A model generated the notes under the pieces. That model was not told the origin of the DNA. It made no database searches and was given only the letters and a program-made list of their open reading frames with translations. A stretch of 64,000 nt of DNA from Hungatella effluvii (lineage in GTDB: Bacteria; Bacillota; Clostridia; Lachnospirales; Lachnospiraceae), in the NCBI RefSeq assembly GCF_003201875.1, contig NZ_QJKD01000009.1:186001-250000 (forward strand), read 5' to 3'. This document shows positions 17,887 to 25,289 of this stretch, piece by piece. How positions within the stretch are numbered: position 1 is the first letter of the stretch; every line of letters starts with the position of its first letter. The translations under genes were made by a program, and so were the position numbers.

Positions 17887-19246
17887 AGCTGTCTGTAAAG
17901 AGCAGCTTCAGAAATATATTCTTATAGTCTTTTAATCGCAGAAAGCTGTATATCCCGGCTTTCTGCGCAATTCGAAACAAATCCATAACGAGAAGATAAT
18001 ATTCCAGGTAAAAATGAAAGCGGCTCATGCATTCCGGTTTGACTACCAAATGCATGAAGTCCCATTTTTCACAGTTTTCCGTGGTAAGCCTGTCACGGTA
18101 TTCGTTAAACAGCGCCGTGCCCGGTATGGGTGTGAAAATGGAGACTCCCGTATAGGTGATCCGGTGTGCGTGGATAAAACGCCGCATGTTCCGGAAATCC
18201 TCTTTCTTGAAACGGCTGTCGATGATGAAGAGCCCCACCAGATTAATGTTGTATTTTTGAAGCATCCGGATGGTCTTAATGTTGAGAGACTGGGAGGAAT
18301 GCTTCTGATAGGAGTCCAGAAAGCTGTCGGAAACCGCCTCCAGACCGACCATGATGTAACGGAAGCCGGCCTCCGCCAGTTCCCGGATCAAGTCCTCATG
18401 AACGGCGATAAAATCCGAGCGTCCGTAGCAGATAAAGGTCTTCCTGATATTCCGCTCCCGGAGCAGCCGCATAAATTCTTTCAGCCTCGGAACATCGAAC
18501 AGGAAGTCGTCATCGGCGATCTGAATATTGCCGCAGGGGATGGTCTCCAGCTCCTCGATGATCTTTTCCAAGTCCCGCTGGCAGTAGGTGCCGCAGTTGA
18601 GCTCCCGGCCATAGCAGAAGGCGCAGTGGTAGGGACAGGAAGATGAGGTCTTTAAAAGGGCTACAGGGGAGACGTCTAAGTAGCGGTAGTGGTCCTGACA
18701 GGTGGAAAAGGCGCTTCGGTCGGGGATTGGGAGTTTGTTTAAATCAAACGGTTTCATGGGATTTTTGTGCCAGCCCCCATTTTCAGGATAACAAAGTCCG
18801 TCAATCACAGACAGCTCCGGCGGACAAAAACCATTTTCCGGCGGAATGAGCCCCTCCGCCTTCAGTGCCTCCGCAATCGCATAGATATTGTCGGAACGGC
18901 ATATGTAAGACACGGCAGGATCAAAGAAACGCTCCGGGTTCAGCTGTGCATGGGAGCCGCCGATGATGGTGATGCAGCCGGGGCGCAGCGCCTTCGCGCG
19001 CCGGGCGTAGGAGAGCATCAGTTTTTCCTGCGTGATATAGCCGGTAACGGCCACCGCGTCGGGGGTGTATTCGTTTAAAATCTCATCAAAACTGCGCCTG
19101 TCGAAGGAGGCTTCATAGATCATGCTTTCCACATCATATTCCTTCAGCATGGCTTTTATATACTCCAGTTCCAGCGGCTCCGTCTTAAGAGCCATGTCCA
19201 GACTGAAGCCGCTGTCTGCGGCCTCCGGTTTTACCAGCAGAATCAT
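17876..19246 (-). CDS. B12-binding-domain radical SAM protein
   Basis: 456 residues. The N-terminal part (about 1-150) has a cobalamin-binding Rossmann fold with PDAVAVTGYITQEKLMLSYA and IIGGSHAQLNP. The radical SAM core follows with the cluster cysteines C204, C208 and C211 in CPYHCAFC. A helical C-terminal tail completes the protein. Relatives include BchE, HpnJ and many methyltransferases and C-C bond formers; no specific reaction can be named. The DXHXXG cobalamin loop is not obvious, so B12 may bind without a lower ligand or not at all. The start has GGAGGAA. It stands alone between a MATE pump and a permuted-papain-fold gene. Confidence 0.85.
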   Translation of the reverse strand: MILLVKPEAADSGFSLDMALKTEPLELEYIKAMLKEYDVESMIYEASFDRRSFDEILNEYTPDAVAVTGYITQEKLMLSYARRAKALRPGCITIIGGSHAQLNPERFFDPAVSYICRSDNIYAIAEALKAEGLIPPENGFCPPELSVIDGLCYPENGGWHKNPMKPFDLNKLPIPDRSAFSTCQDHYRYLDVSPVALLKTSSSCPYHCAFCYGRELNCGTYCQRDLEKIIEELETIPCGNIQIADDDFLFDVPRLKEFMRLLRERNIRKTFICYGRSDFIAVHEDLIRELAEAGFRYIMVGLEAVSDSFLDSYQKHSSQSLNIKTIRMLQKYNINLVGLFIIDSRFKKEDFRNMRRFIHAHRITYTGVSIFTPIPGTALFNEYRDRLTTENCEKWDFMHLVVKPECMSRFHFYLEYYLLVMDLFRIAQKAGIYSFLRLKDYKNIFLKLLFTDSFKY

Positions 19247-19325
19247 ACCATTCCTCCTTCCAATTGCGCTGTCCTCTGATCAAATTATATGGTAGAATAG
19301 GGAAAAAGGCAAGAAAGGAACTCCG

Positions 19326-20027
19326 ATGGAATACATCTATATTCTTCTGCTCTACCTTCCCTCCGGCTTCGGCCGCCTGACACAGCGGGCGACGGGCTAC
19401 CGGTACACCCATGCGGCGGTGTCGCTGGACGATACGTACACCCATTTTTATGCGTTTTCCAGGCTACGGGCAAAGACGCCTCCCATCTCCGGATATATTG
19501 AGGAGAAGAGGATCTATTATACGCTGGGGGAGGATGTGCCCATTTACACGAAGATTTTCCGGGTGCCAGTCACCAAAGATGGATACCAAAACGCCATCCA
19601 ATACATGGAAGACGTGAAAAATGATCCCGAGATCATGTACAATTTAATCCATATGCTCCTGATCCCGGTCTTCGGAGGTCATCCACTCTATAAGGCGTTT
19701 CACTGCGGCGAGTTTGTCGCGAAGGTTCTGGAGGCGGCGGGAATCAAACTCCACCAGCCTTATTACCGTTATACGCCAAAGCTGTTTTCCGAACTGCTGG
19801 AGCCGTATTTCTTATACGAGGGAACTCTGGATAATTCCAGCCGCGACGGAATGGAGGACGACTTTTTCCGGGAAACGCCGAAAAAGGAATACCTTGCAAA
19901 AACGCTGTATATTATAAAGGAACTGCTTTTCCGCCAGGTCTTTCACCGCGCCTCCAGACACTTCCGTCCTGAAAAGGTGCGTTTCTCAAATCGTATATAC
20001 GAACAAAAATCGCATATCAGAAAATGA
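19326..20027 (+). CDS. Permuted papain-fold (NlpC/P60-like, YiiX type) protein
   Basis: 233 residues, no signal peptide or membrane segment. Two landmarks fit the circularly permuted NlpC/P60 fold: a His in YRYTHAAVSL (H29) and a Cys in AFHCGEFVAKVLEAAGI (C127), with His preceding Cys. Such proteins act as cysteine hydrolases or acyltransferases on lipids, amides or peptides; the substrate here is unknown. The gene is divergent from the radical SAM gene and separated from ppdK by 179 bases. Fold assignment is from motif pattern only. Confidence 0.65.
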   Translation: MEYIYILLLYLPSGFGRLTQRATGYRYTHAAVSLDDTYTHFYAFSRLRAKTPPISGYIEEKRIYYTLGEDVPIYTKIFRVPVTKDGYQNAIQYMEDVKNDPEIMYNLIHMLLIPVFGGHPLYKAFHCGEFVAKVLEAAGIKLHQPYYRYTPKLFSELLEPYFLYEGTLDNSSRDGMEDDFFRETPKKEYLAKTLYIIKELLFRQVFHRASRHFRPEKVRFSNRIYEQKSHIRK

Positions 20028-20101
20028 CAGAATTTGAAAGTACTTTCATAAAATTGTATTGAAAAAAGAGCGAATTTTTGCCAGCAAATCAAGAAAACCT
20101 C

Positions 20102-20129
20102 TTTACTAGAAATTGAATTATGATATAAT
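20102..20129 (+). promoter_or_regulatory. ppdK promoter
   Basis: TTTACT (20102-20107), 16 bases, extended -10 TGATATAAT with TATAAT at 20124-20129. The leader of about 70 bases contains a small GGTGCGAAAGCGAACC hairpin before the GAGGAGG ribosome site. Confidence 0.65.
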
Positions 20130-20206
20130 ATTGACAGGTCTTTTGCGCGTTTTTTTTCTTACGGTGCGAAAGCGAACCGATAACTTTATTTGAGGAGGAA
20201 ATACTT

Positions 20207-22831
20207 ATGGCAACAAAATGGGTTTATTTGTTCAAAGAAGGCAGTGCCGATATGAAAAACCTGTTAGGCGGTAAGGGCTCTAACTTAGCAGAGATGACTA
20301 ATTTAGGTCTGCCGATTCCACAGGGCTTTACTGTTACGACAGAGGCTTGTACAGACTACTATACCAGCGGCAAGAAGATTACTGAAGAAATTCAGGAGCA
20401 GATCTTTGACGCACTGAAAACATTAGAGGAAATTCAGGGTAAGAAGTTCGGCGATACAGAAGATCCGTTATTAGTATCTGTACGTTCCGGTGCAAGGGCG
20501 TCCATGCCTGGTATGATGGATACAATCTTAAACCTGGGACTTAATGACGTTGCAGTAGAAGGCTTTGCCAAGAAGACAGGCAACCCAAGATTTGCATACG
20601 ATTCTTACAGAAGATTTATCCAGATGTTCTCCGACGTTGTTATGGAGATGAGCAAGACTTTCTTCGAGGGCATCCTTGATGAAGTAAAGGAATCTAAGGG
20701 AGCTAAGTACGACACAGACTTAACTGCTGATGATTTAAAGGAAGTTATCGCAAAATACAAATCTATCTACAAAGAGAAAATGGGCGAAGAATTCCCACAG
20801 GATCCGAAGGTTCAGTTAATGGAAGCTGTTAAGGCTGTTTTCCGTTCCTGGGACAACCCTCGTGCTATCGTTTACAGACGTATGAACGATATCCCTGGCG
20901 ACTGGGGTACTGCGGTTAACGTACAGGCCATGGTATTCGGAAACATGGGCAATACCTCCGGTACAGGCGTTGCATTTACACGTAACCCATCTACCGGTGA
21001 GAACGGTATCTACGGCGAGTACTTAATTAACGCTCAGGGCGAGGACGTAGTTGCCGGTATCCGTACACCGCAGCCGATCACGAAGCTGGAGCAGGATTTA
21101 CCGGAATGCTACAAGGAATTCATGGCAATCGCTCATAAGCTGGAAGACCATTACCGCGATATGCAGGATATGGAATTCACGATCCAGGAAGGCAAATTAT
21201 ACTTCTTACAGACACGTAACGGCAAGAGAACTGCTCCGGCGGCCATTAAGATTGCCTGCGACTTAGTCGATGAAGGAAAGATCACACCAAAGGAAGCAGT
21301 TTTAAGAATCGAAGCAAAATCCCTCGATCAGTTACTGCATCCAACATTTGATCCGGCTGCATTAAAAGCCGGCGAAGTAATCGGTTCCGCTCTTCCTGCA
21401 TCTCCTGGTGCTGCGGCTGGTAAGGTTTACTTTACCGCTGAGGAAGCAAAGGCTCATCATGAGGCTGGTGAGAGAGTCATTCTCGTTCGTCTTGAGACCT
21501 CTCCGGAAGATATCGAAGGAATGCATGCGGCAGAAGGCATCTTAACCGTTCGCGGCGGCATGACCTCTCACGCAGCAGTTGTTGCACGTGGTATGGGTAC
21601 CGCTTGCGTATCCGGCTGCGGCGAGATCAAGATTGATGAAGCAGCAAAGTACTTCGATCTTGGCGGACATACCATTAAAGAAGGCGATTACATCTCCTTA
21701 GACGGTTCCACAGGTAAGATCTACATTGGCGATATTGCTACACAGGAAGCTACCGTCAGCGGTGACTTCGGCAGAATCATGGGATGGGCTGATGAGTTCA
21801 GAACCCTCCATGTAAGAACAAACGCTGATACTCCTGCAGATACCTTAAACGCAGTGAAGTTAGGCGCAGAAGGTATCGGCCTCTGCCGTACCGAGCATAT
21901 GTTCTTCGAAGAAGACAGAATTCCGAAGATCAGAAAGATGATCCTTTCCGATACGGTTGAAGCAAGAGAAGAAGCATTAAATGAACTGATTCCGTTCCAG
22001 AAGGGTGACTTCAAGGCGATGTACAAGGCTCTGGAAGGCAGACCAATGACCGTTCGTTACTTAGATCCGCCGTTACATGAGTTCCTTCCGACAAAGGAAG
22101 AGGACATCGAAGCTTTAGCTGCTGATATGGGCTTAACCGTAGAAGCAATTAAAGAAAAATGTGAGGATTTACACGAATTCAACCCGATGATGGGCCACAG
22201 AGGATGCCGTCTGGCAGTTACTTATCCTGAGATTGCCAAGATGCAGACAAGAGCCGTTATGGAAGCTGCAATCGAAGTAAAGGCAGAAGAAGGATACGAC
22301 ATCATTCCTGAGATCATGATCCCGCTCGTAGGCGAGAAGAAGGAATTAAAGTTTGTAAAAGATATCGTAGTTGAGACCGCAGAAGCAGTTAAGGCAGAAA
22401 AAGGCTCTGACATCCAGTACCACATCGGTACCATGATTGAGATCCCGAGAGCTGCATTAACAGCAGACGCTGTTGCTGAGGAAGCAGAATTCTTCTCCTT
22501 CGGTACCAACGACTTAACACAGATGACATTCGGATTCTCCCGTGATGACGCTGGCAAGTTCTTAGATTCCTATTACAAGGCTAAGATCTACGAGTCTGAT
22601 CCATTTGCAAGACTTGACCAGACCGGTGTTGGACAGCTTGTTGCTATGGCTGCTGAAAAGGGCAGAAAGACAAGACCTGACATCAAGCTTGGTATCTGCG
22701 GCGAGCATGGCGGCGATCCGTCCTCCATCGAGTTCTGCCACAAGGTAGGCTTAAACTACGTATCCTGTTCTCCGTTCCGTGTGCCGATCGCAAGACTGGC
22801 TGCGGCTCAGGCGGCCCTTAACCAAAAGTAA
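20207..22831 (+). CDS. ppdK: Pyruvate, phosphate dikinase
   Basis: 874 residues, full length. It interconverts pyruvate, ATP and phosphate with PEP, AMP and pyrophosphate. Domains in order are ATP-grasp (about 1-340), swivelling phosphohistidine domain (380-510) and PEP/pyruvate TIM barrel (530-874). The phosphorylated His is H455 in GGMTSHAAVV, and the barrel Cys is C831 in GICGEHGGDP; both numbers equal those of the Clostridium symbiosum enzyme, which this protein closely resembles. In such clostridia it serves glycolysis with pyrophosphate. It uses the TTA- and GAA-rich codons of highly expressed genes. No terminator of its own follows: the first hairpin is that of the small RNA at 22896, so ppdK transcripts probably end there. 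Confidence 0.98.
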   Translation: MATKWVYLFKEGSADMKNLLGGKGSNLAEMTNLGLPIPQGFTVTTEACTDYYTSGKKITEEIQEQIFDALKTLEEIQGKKFGDTEDPLLVSVRSGARASMPGMMDTILNLGLNDVAVEGFAKKTGNPRFAYDSYRRFIQMFSDVVMEMSKTFFEGILDEVKESKGAKYDTDLTADDLKEVIAKYKSIYKEKMGEEFPQDPKVQLMEAVKAVFRSWDNPRAIVYRRMNDIPGDWGTAVNVQAMVFGNMGNTSGTGVAFTRNPSTGENGIYGEYLINAQGEDVVAGIRTPQPITKLEQDLPECYKEFMAIAHKLEDHYRDMQDMEFTIQEGKLYFLQTRNGKRTAPAAIKIACDLVDEGKITPKEAVLRIEAKSLDQLLHPTFDPAALKAGEVIGSALPASPGAAAGKVYFTAEEAKAHHEAGERVILVRLETSPEDIEGMHAAEGILTVRGGMTSHAAVVARGMGTACVSGCGEIKIDEAAKYFDLGGHTIKEGDYISLDGSTGKIYIGDIATQEATVSGDFGRIMGWADEFRTLHVRTNADTPADTLNAVKLGAEGIGLCRTEHMFFEEDRIPKIRKMILSDTVEAREEALNELIPFQKGDFKAMYKALEGRPMTVRYLDPPLHEFLPTKEEDIEALAADMGLTVEAIKEKCEDLHEFNPMMGHRGCRLAVTYPEIAKMQTRAVMEAAIEVKAEEGYDIIPEIMIPLVGEKKELKFVKDIVVETAEAVKAEKGSDIQYHIGTMIEIPRAALTADAVAEEAEFFSFGTNDLTQMTFGFSRDDAGKFLDSYYKAKIYESDPFARLDQTGVGQLVAMAAEKGRKTRPDIKLGICGEHGGDPSSIEFCHKVGLNYVSCSPFRVPIARLAAAQAALNQK

Positions 22832-22860
22832 GCGACCGTTTGTTCGATAAAAAACCATAC

Positions 22861-22968
22861 TTGATTTTGCAAGTAATGTTTGATATAATGTAAACAGGCA
22901 AAAGAAATCAGATGTCCATGTGGGCACAAAGCGAAAACCCCAGAGCGGCTACTCTGGGGTTTTCTTTT
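22861..22968 (+). ncRNA. Candidate antitoxin RNA, unit 1
   Basis: Promoter TTGATT (22861-22866), 17 bases, TATAAT (22884-22889) in an extended TGATATAAT; transcript from about 22896. It ends in a 12-base-pair hairpin (22934-22945 with 22952-22963) followed by T-rich sequence, just past the toxin stop at 22972. Bases 22901-22927 match 23048-23075, the plus-strand copy of the unit 1 toxin start, in 23 of 28 columns, so the RNA can pair with the toxin start codon and first codons. The hairpin also serves as the likely ppdK terminator. Confidence 0.75.
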
Positions 22969-22971
22969 AGG

Positions 22972-23067
22972 CTAATTGTCGCTGCTATCTCTGTCTAACC
23001 ATTTGCATATGTAGTAGGCAACTACACCTGCCATAACAGAGAGTAAGAAAGAAATCATTAAGTCCAT
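22972..23067 (-). CDS. Small hydrophobic toxin-like peptide, unit 1
   Basis: 31 residues: MDLMISFLLSVMAGVV, then AYYICKWLDRDSSDN. One membrane helix is followed by a charged tail, the layout of Fst/PepA1-type type I toxins, which damage the membrane or nucleoid. The ATG has AAGGGGGTG before it. The leader segment GGGTGC on the plus strand at 23096-23101 and GCACCC at 23072-23077 show that the ribosome site can be closed in a hairpin. Promoter: extended -10 TGATATACT, on the plus strand at 23114-23122. The function is inferred from architecture; no database match was possible. Confidence 0.78.
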   Translation of the reverse strand: MDLMISFLLSVMAGVVAYYICKWLDRDSSDN

Positions 23068-23193
23068 GTAAGCACCCCCTTCCTGTTGCCAGATTGGGTG
23101 CGACAACACAAATAGTATATCATAAATATCAAAGTTGAACTATACTATTTTGTCGATAAAAGGGGAAGGCTTTAATAGGGAAGAGTTTGCTGT

Positions 23194-23235
23194 GCCAAGG
23201 CCGCCGCGTTTCAGGCGGCTCTGAACAATAAATAG
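23194..23235 (+). pseudogene. Copy of the ppdK 3' end, unit 2
   Basis: Reads AKAAAFQAALNNK and stop, against RLAAAQAALNQK and stop in ppdK. The frame and stop are kept but the bases differ mainly at third positions. Confidence 0.7.
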
Positions 23236-23263
23236 AGACCGTTTGTTCGGTGGGAAATTATGC

Positions 23264-23370
23264 TTGATTTTGTATATAGTGTTTGATATAATATAAGCAG
23301 GCAAAAGAGAGTAGTTCTATATGTATACACAAAGCGAAAGTCCCAGAGGTGCAACTCTGGGACTTTCTTT
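23264..23370 (+). ncRNA. Candidate antitoxin RNA, unit 2
   Basis: Promoter TTGATT (23264-23269), 17 bases, TATAAT (23287-23292); transcript from about 23299. Terminator of 12 base pairs (23337-23348 with 23355-23366) and T-run. Bases 23303-23330 match the plus-strand copy of the unit 2 toxin start (23450-23478) in 26 of 29 columns. Confidence 0.72.
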
Positions 23371-23404
23371 AGGCTAATTGTCGCTGTTATCTCCTATCTA
23401 GCCA

Positions 23405-23467
23405 TTAGCAAATGAAGTAGGCAACAACACTTGCTGTGATAGAGAGAATAAAAGAGAGTAATTCCAT
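23405..23467 (-). CDS. Shortened toxin-like peptide, unit 2
   Basis: 20 residues, MELLSFILSITASVVAYFIC. The helix is intact, but the codon after Cys is TAA where unit 1 has AAA (Lys). Beyond it the old frame would read WLDRR and stop. The charged tail is therefore lost by one substitution. Ribosome site GGAAGGGGGTG. Promoter -10 TGCTATACT on the minus strand (plus 23518-23526). Possibly inactive; possibly still membrane-active. Confidence 0.6.
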   Translation of the reverse strand: MELLSFILSITASVVAYFIC

Positions 23468-23599
23468 TATGTATACACCCCCTTCCTGTTGCCAGTATAG
23501 GGTGCGACAACAAATATAGTATAGCATGAGTGATGGGGTAGTTCTATAATAAAAATGTAGAAATGATATCGATATGTCGAGTGGGTTTGGGATTGCTCT

Positions 23600-23641
23600 G
23601 CTATGGCCGCAGCGGCACAGGCGGCGTTGAACAACAAATAA
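23600..23641 (+). pseudogene. Copy of the ppdK 3' end, unit 3
   Basis: Reads AMAAAAQAALNNK and stop in the ppdK frame. The bases differ from ppdK and from unit 2 mostly at silent positions. Confidence 0.7.
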
Positions 23642-23668
23642 CATTGCGGTTCAAGTCGAAACTATTAC

Positions 23669-23775
23669 TTGATTTTGTAATCGGTGTTTGATATAATGTA
23701 AACAGGCAAAAGAGATTATATCTATTTGTAGCACAAAGCGAAACCCTCAGGACCGCAATTCCTGAGGGTTTTATT
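23669..23775 (+). ncRNA. Candidate antitoxin RNA, unit 3
   Basis: Promoter TTGATT (23669-23674), 17 bases, TATAAT (23692-23697); transcript from about 23704. Terminator arms 23741-23752 and 23760-23771. Bases 23708-23734 match the plus-strand copy of the unit 3 toxin start (23855-23884) in 26 of 30 columns, with the three bases TGC lacking in the RNA. Confidence 0.75.
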
Positions 23776-23779
23776 TGGG

Positions 23780-23875
23780 TTAGTTGTCGTCCTTATTTCT
23801 GTCTAACCACTTGCATATGTAATAGGCAATTACATTTACCATGACAGAAACAATAAAAGAGATTATATCTTGCAT
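23780..23875 (-). CDS. Small hydrophobic toxin-like peptide, unit 3
   Basis: 31 residues: MQDIISFIVSVMVNVI, then AYYICKWLDRNKDDN, the same layout as unit 1. The leader can form a perfect 11-base-pair stem (plus strand 23876-23886 with 23904-23914, 17-base loop) that buries the AAAGGGGTG ribosome site right up to the start codon. Promoter -10 TGATATACT on the minus strand (plus 23922-23930), in a stretch nearly identical to unit 1. Confidence 0.78.
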   Translation of the reverse strand: MQDIISFIVSVMVNVIAYYICKWLDRNKDDN

Positions 23876-24001
23876 TTGTCGCACCCCTTTCTGTTGCCAG
23901 ATTGGGTGCGACAACACAAATAGTATATCATAAATATCAAAGTTGAACTATATTATTTTGTTGAGAAAAGGGGAGGAGTTTTATGGGGGAGGGAATGCTC
24001 T

Positions 24002-24043
24002 GCCAAGGGTGCTGCGGCTCAGGCGAAGTTAAATAATAAGTAA
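24002..24043 (+). pseudogene. Copy of the ppdK 3' end, unit 4
   Basis: Reads AKGAAAQAKLNNK and stop in the ppdK frame, the most diverged of the three copies. Confidence 0.65.
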
Positions 24044-24070
24044 TATTGCGATTTATACAGAAACTACCGC

Positions 24071-24175
24071 TTGATTTTGCAGACTGTGTGATAAAATACA
24101 GGCAGGCGAAAGAGATTAATTATATATGTATACACAAAGCGAAAGTCCCAGAGTTGCACCCCTGGGACTTTCTTT
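24071..24175 (+). ncRNA. Orphan candidate antitoxin RNA, unit 4
   Basis: TTGATT (24071-24076) stands only 15 bases from TAAAAT (24092-24097), so the promoter is weaker than in units 1-3. Terminator arms 24142-24151 and 24162-24171. The pairing segment (24109-24135) has no partner, because the toxin start of this unit is gone. Confidence 0.55.
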
Positions 24176-24194
24176 AGGCTAATTGACGCTTTTG

Positions 24195-24221
24195 TTATCT
24201 CCTGTCCAGCCATATGCAAAT
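24195..24221 (-). pseudogene. Toxin remnant, unit 4
   Basis: The minus strand reads ICIWLDRR and stop, the C-terminal end of the peptide family. Everything upstream (24222 onward) is unrelated, so the N-terminal part and promoter were deleted. The adjoining 24222-24337 holds nothing recognisable. Confidence 0.6.
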
Positions 24222-24337
24222 AAAAGTGGCTGGATCATTAGGAAAAAGCTTAAAGGTGCAGATTAAATAACAGAGGAGTACGAGAAATACCGGCTGTTGA
24301 AATGAAATAAATATAATTCCTGAACAGGTTTAAGATC

Positions 24338-25045
24338 TCACTGACCATAAGAAGAGAATACCGCATCTCCTCCAGTGTCTCCGGGGGGGGGGGGACAGTC
24401 TTCAATACCGATGATAGTTATCAGCTTGCCGGGATCCCCGAGACAGAACAGAAACGCGGCTTTTGCTCCGCGTGCCTTAAACCAGCTTCTGAGGCGGGGA
24501 TCTTCAACGGATGCGGTGTCAGGAAATGAGACGGCGGGAAACTCCGGAGTGATATTCCAGTCCAGCGAGCAGAGCTCCTCTAAAGAGTCCGCCATGAAAT
24601 GGGTTCCGGCACTGCACCAGTTATAAATATTTTTAAACGGCTCTCCTCCTGTTTTCTGGCACAGGTAAATGCGGTCGTCGCGGAAGACGCGCCCGATAAA
24701 TTCCAGAAGAATAGGACTGGAGCGGCTCCTCAAATGACAGCCGGCGAACAGGGGATTCCTCGTTTCCGTATATGCAGTAGTGGCCTCGGCCGAGCACAAT
24801 CTCATAGCGTTTTTTATTTAAGACCAGCTTCTCCTGGTCTTTTTTCGTGGCGGTAATGTCATGGAAAATACAGTGAAAGTATGGCGCTGCCGGGCGTCCC
24901 GCCTCAGCTCGGCACTGGTCCAGACCCAGCGGACTTCCCCGCCTTTCGTGATCAGCCGATTTTCATACATGAAGACTTTGCCGGAGGATGTCTGCCGTTT
25001 GATCTCCTCCTTCAGGGACAGCCTGTCTCGCTCATATGATACCTC
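24338..25045 (-). pseudogene. Decayed PAS/GAF signalling protein (diguanylate-cyclase type)
   Basis: Fragments in shifting frames on the minus strand. From the right: a PAS-like piece with ENRLITKGGEVRWVWTSAEL, a frameshift, then FHCIFHDITATKKDQEKLVL with the usual linker, another shift, then a GAF-like piece with FRDDRIYLCQ, YNWCSAGTHFM and a C-terminal FLFCLGDPGKLITIIGIED. Such arrays occur in Lachnospiraceae GGDEF/EAL proteins; no GGDEF or EAL part remains. A run of 12 G at 24383-24394 lies in the GAF part. The upstream part ends near the edge of 25.05 kb with no start. Confidence 0.6.
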
Positions 25046-25243
25046 TTATCATGGTTCTCCCCATATTAGTGGAAAAATGTTACCGAAGCAAGTCAAATAT
25101 GTGGTAATAAATGGAAAAATAATTTGCTTACAGGAAGCAAAATAGCGGAAAAGCTGCCTGAAACCACGGAAATACCGAAGGATGAAGGCCCATGGCATAC
25201 CTTTTCAGCGATTGGACCAGGATTACGGGGACTGTGTTGGCGG

Positions 25244-25272
25244 TTGTGTAATACCATTTGATCGAGTATAAT
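25244..25272 (+). promoter_or_regulatory. Promoter of the coiled-coil lipoprotein gene
   Basis: TTGTGT (25244-25249), 17 bases, TATAAT (25267-25272). The stretch from the pseudogene to this promoter (25046-25243) holds no other recognisable feature. Confidence 0.6.
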
Positions 25273-25289
25273 AGTTTAGAAGAAGCAGT

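Larger units (their letters stand above)
22832..24240. repeat. Four tandem ~404-bp type I toxin-antitoxin-like units behind ppdK
   Basis: Four homologous units. The stop codons of the ppdK 3' end and its three copies lie at 22831, 23235, 23641 and 24043, a period of 402-406 bases. Each unit has, left to right, a ppdK tail, a plus-strand promoter, a ~70-base RNA ending in a strong hairpin, and a convergent minus-strand peptide gene with its own extended -10 promoter. Units 1 and 3 are complete, unit 2 has a shortened peptide, unit 4 keeps only the RNA and a stub of the peptide gene. Promoter regions are almost identical between units 1 and 3, while the segment around the toxin start differs. 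Confidence 0.85.

Noticed and set aside
22832..24240. CRISPR array or plain minisatellite
   Set aside because: The period is about 404 bases, the units contain promoters, terminators and peptide genes, and differences follow function rather than a repeat-spacer pattern.
24861..25145. 94-codon plus-strand frame
   Set aside because: It is the antisense of the PAS pseudogene, has no family resemblance and no ribosome site.
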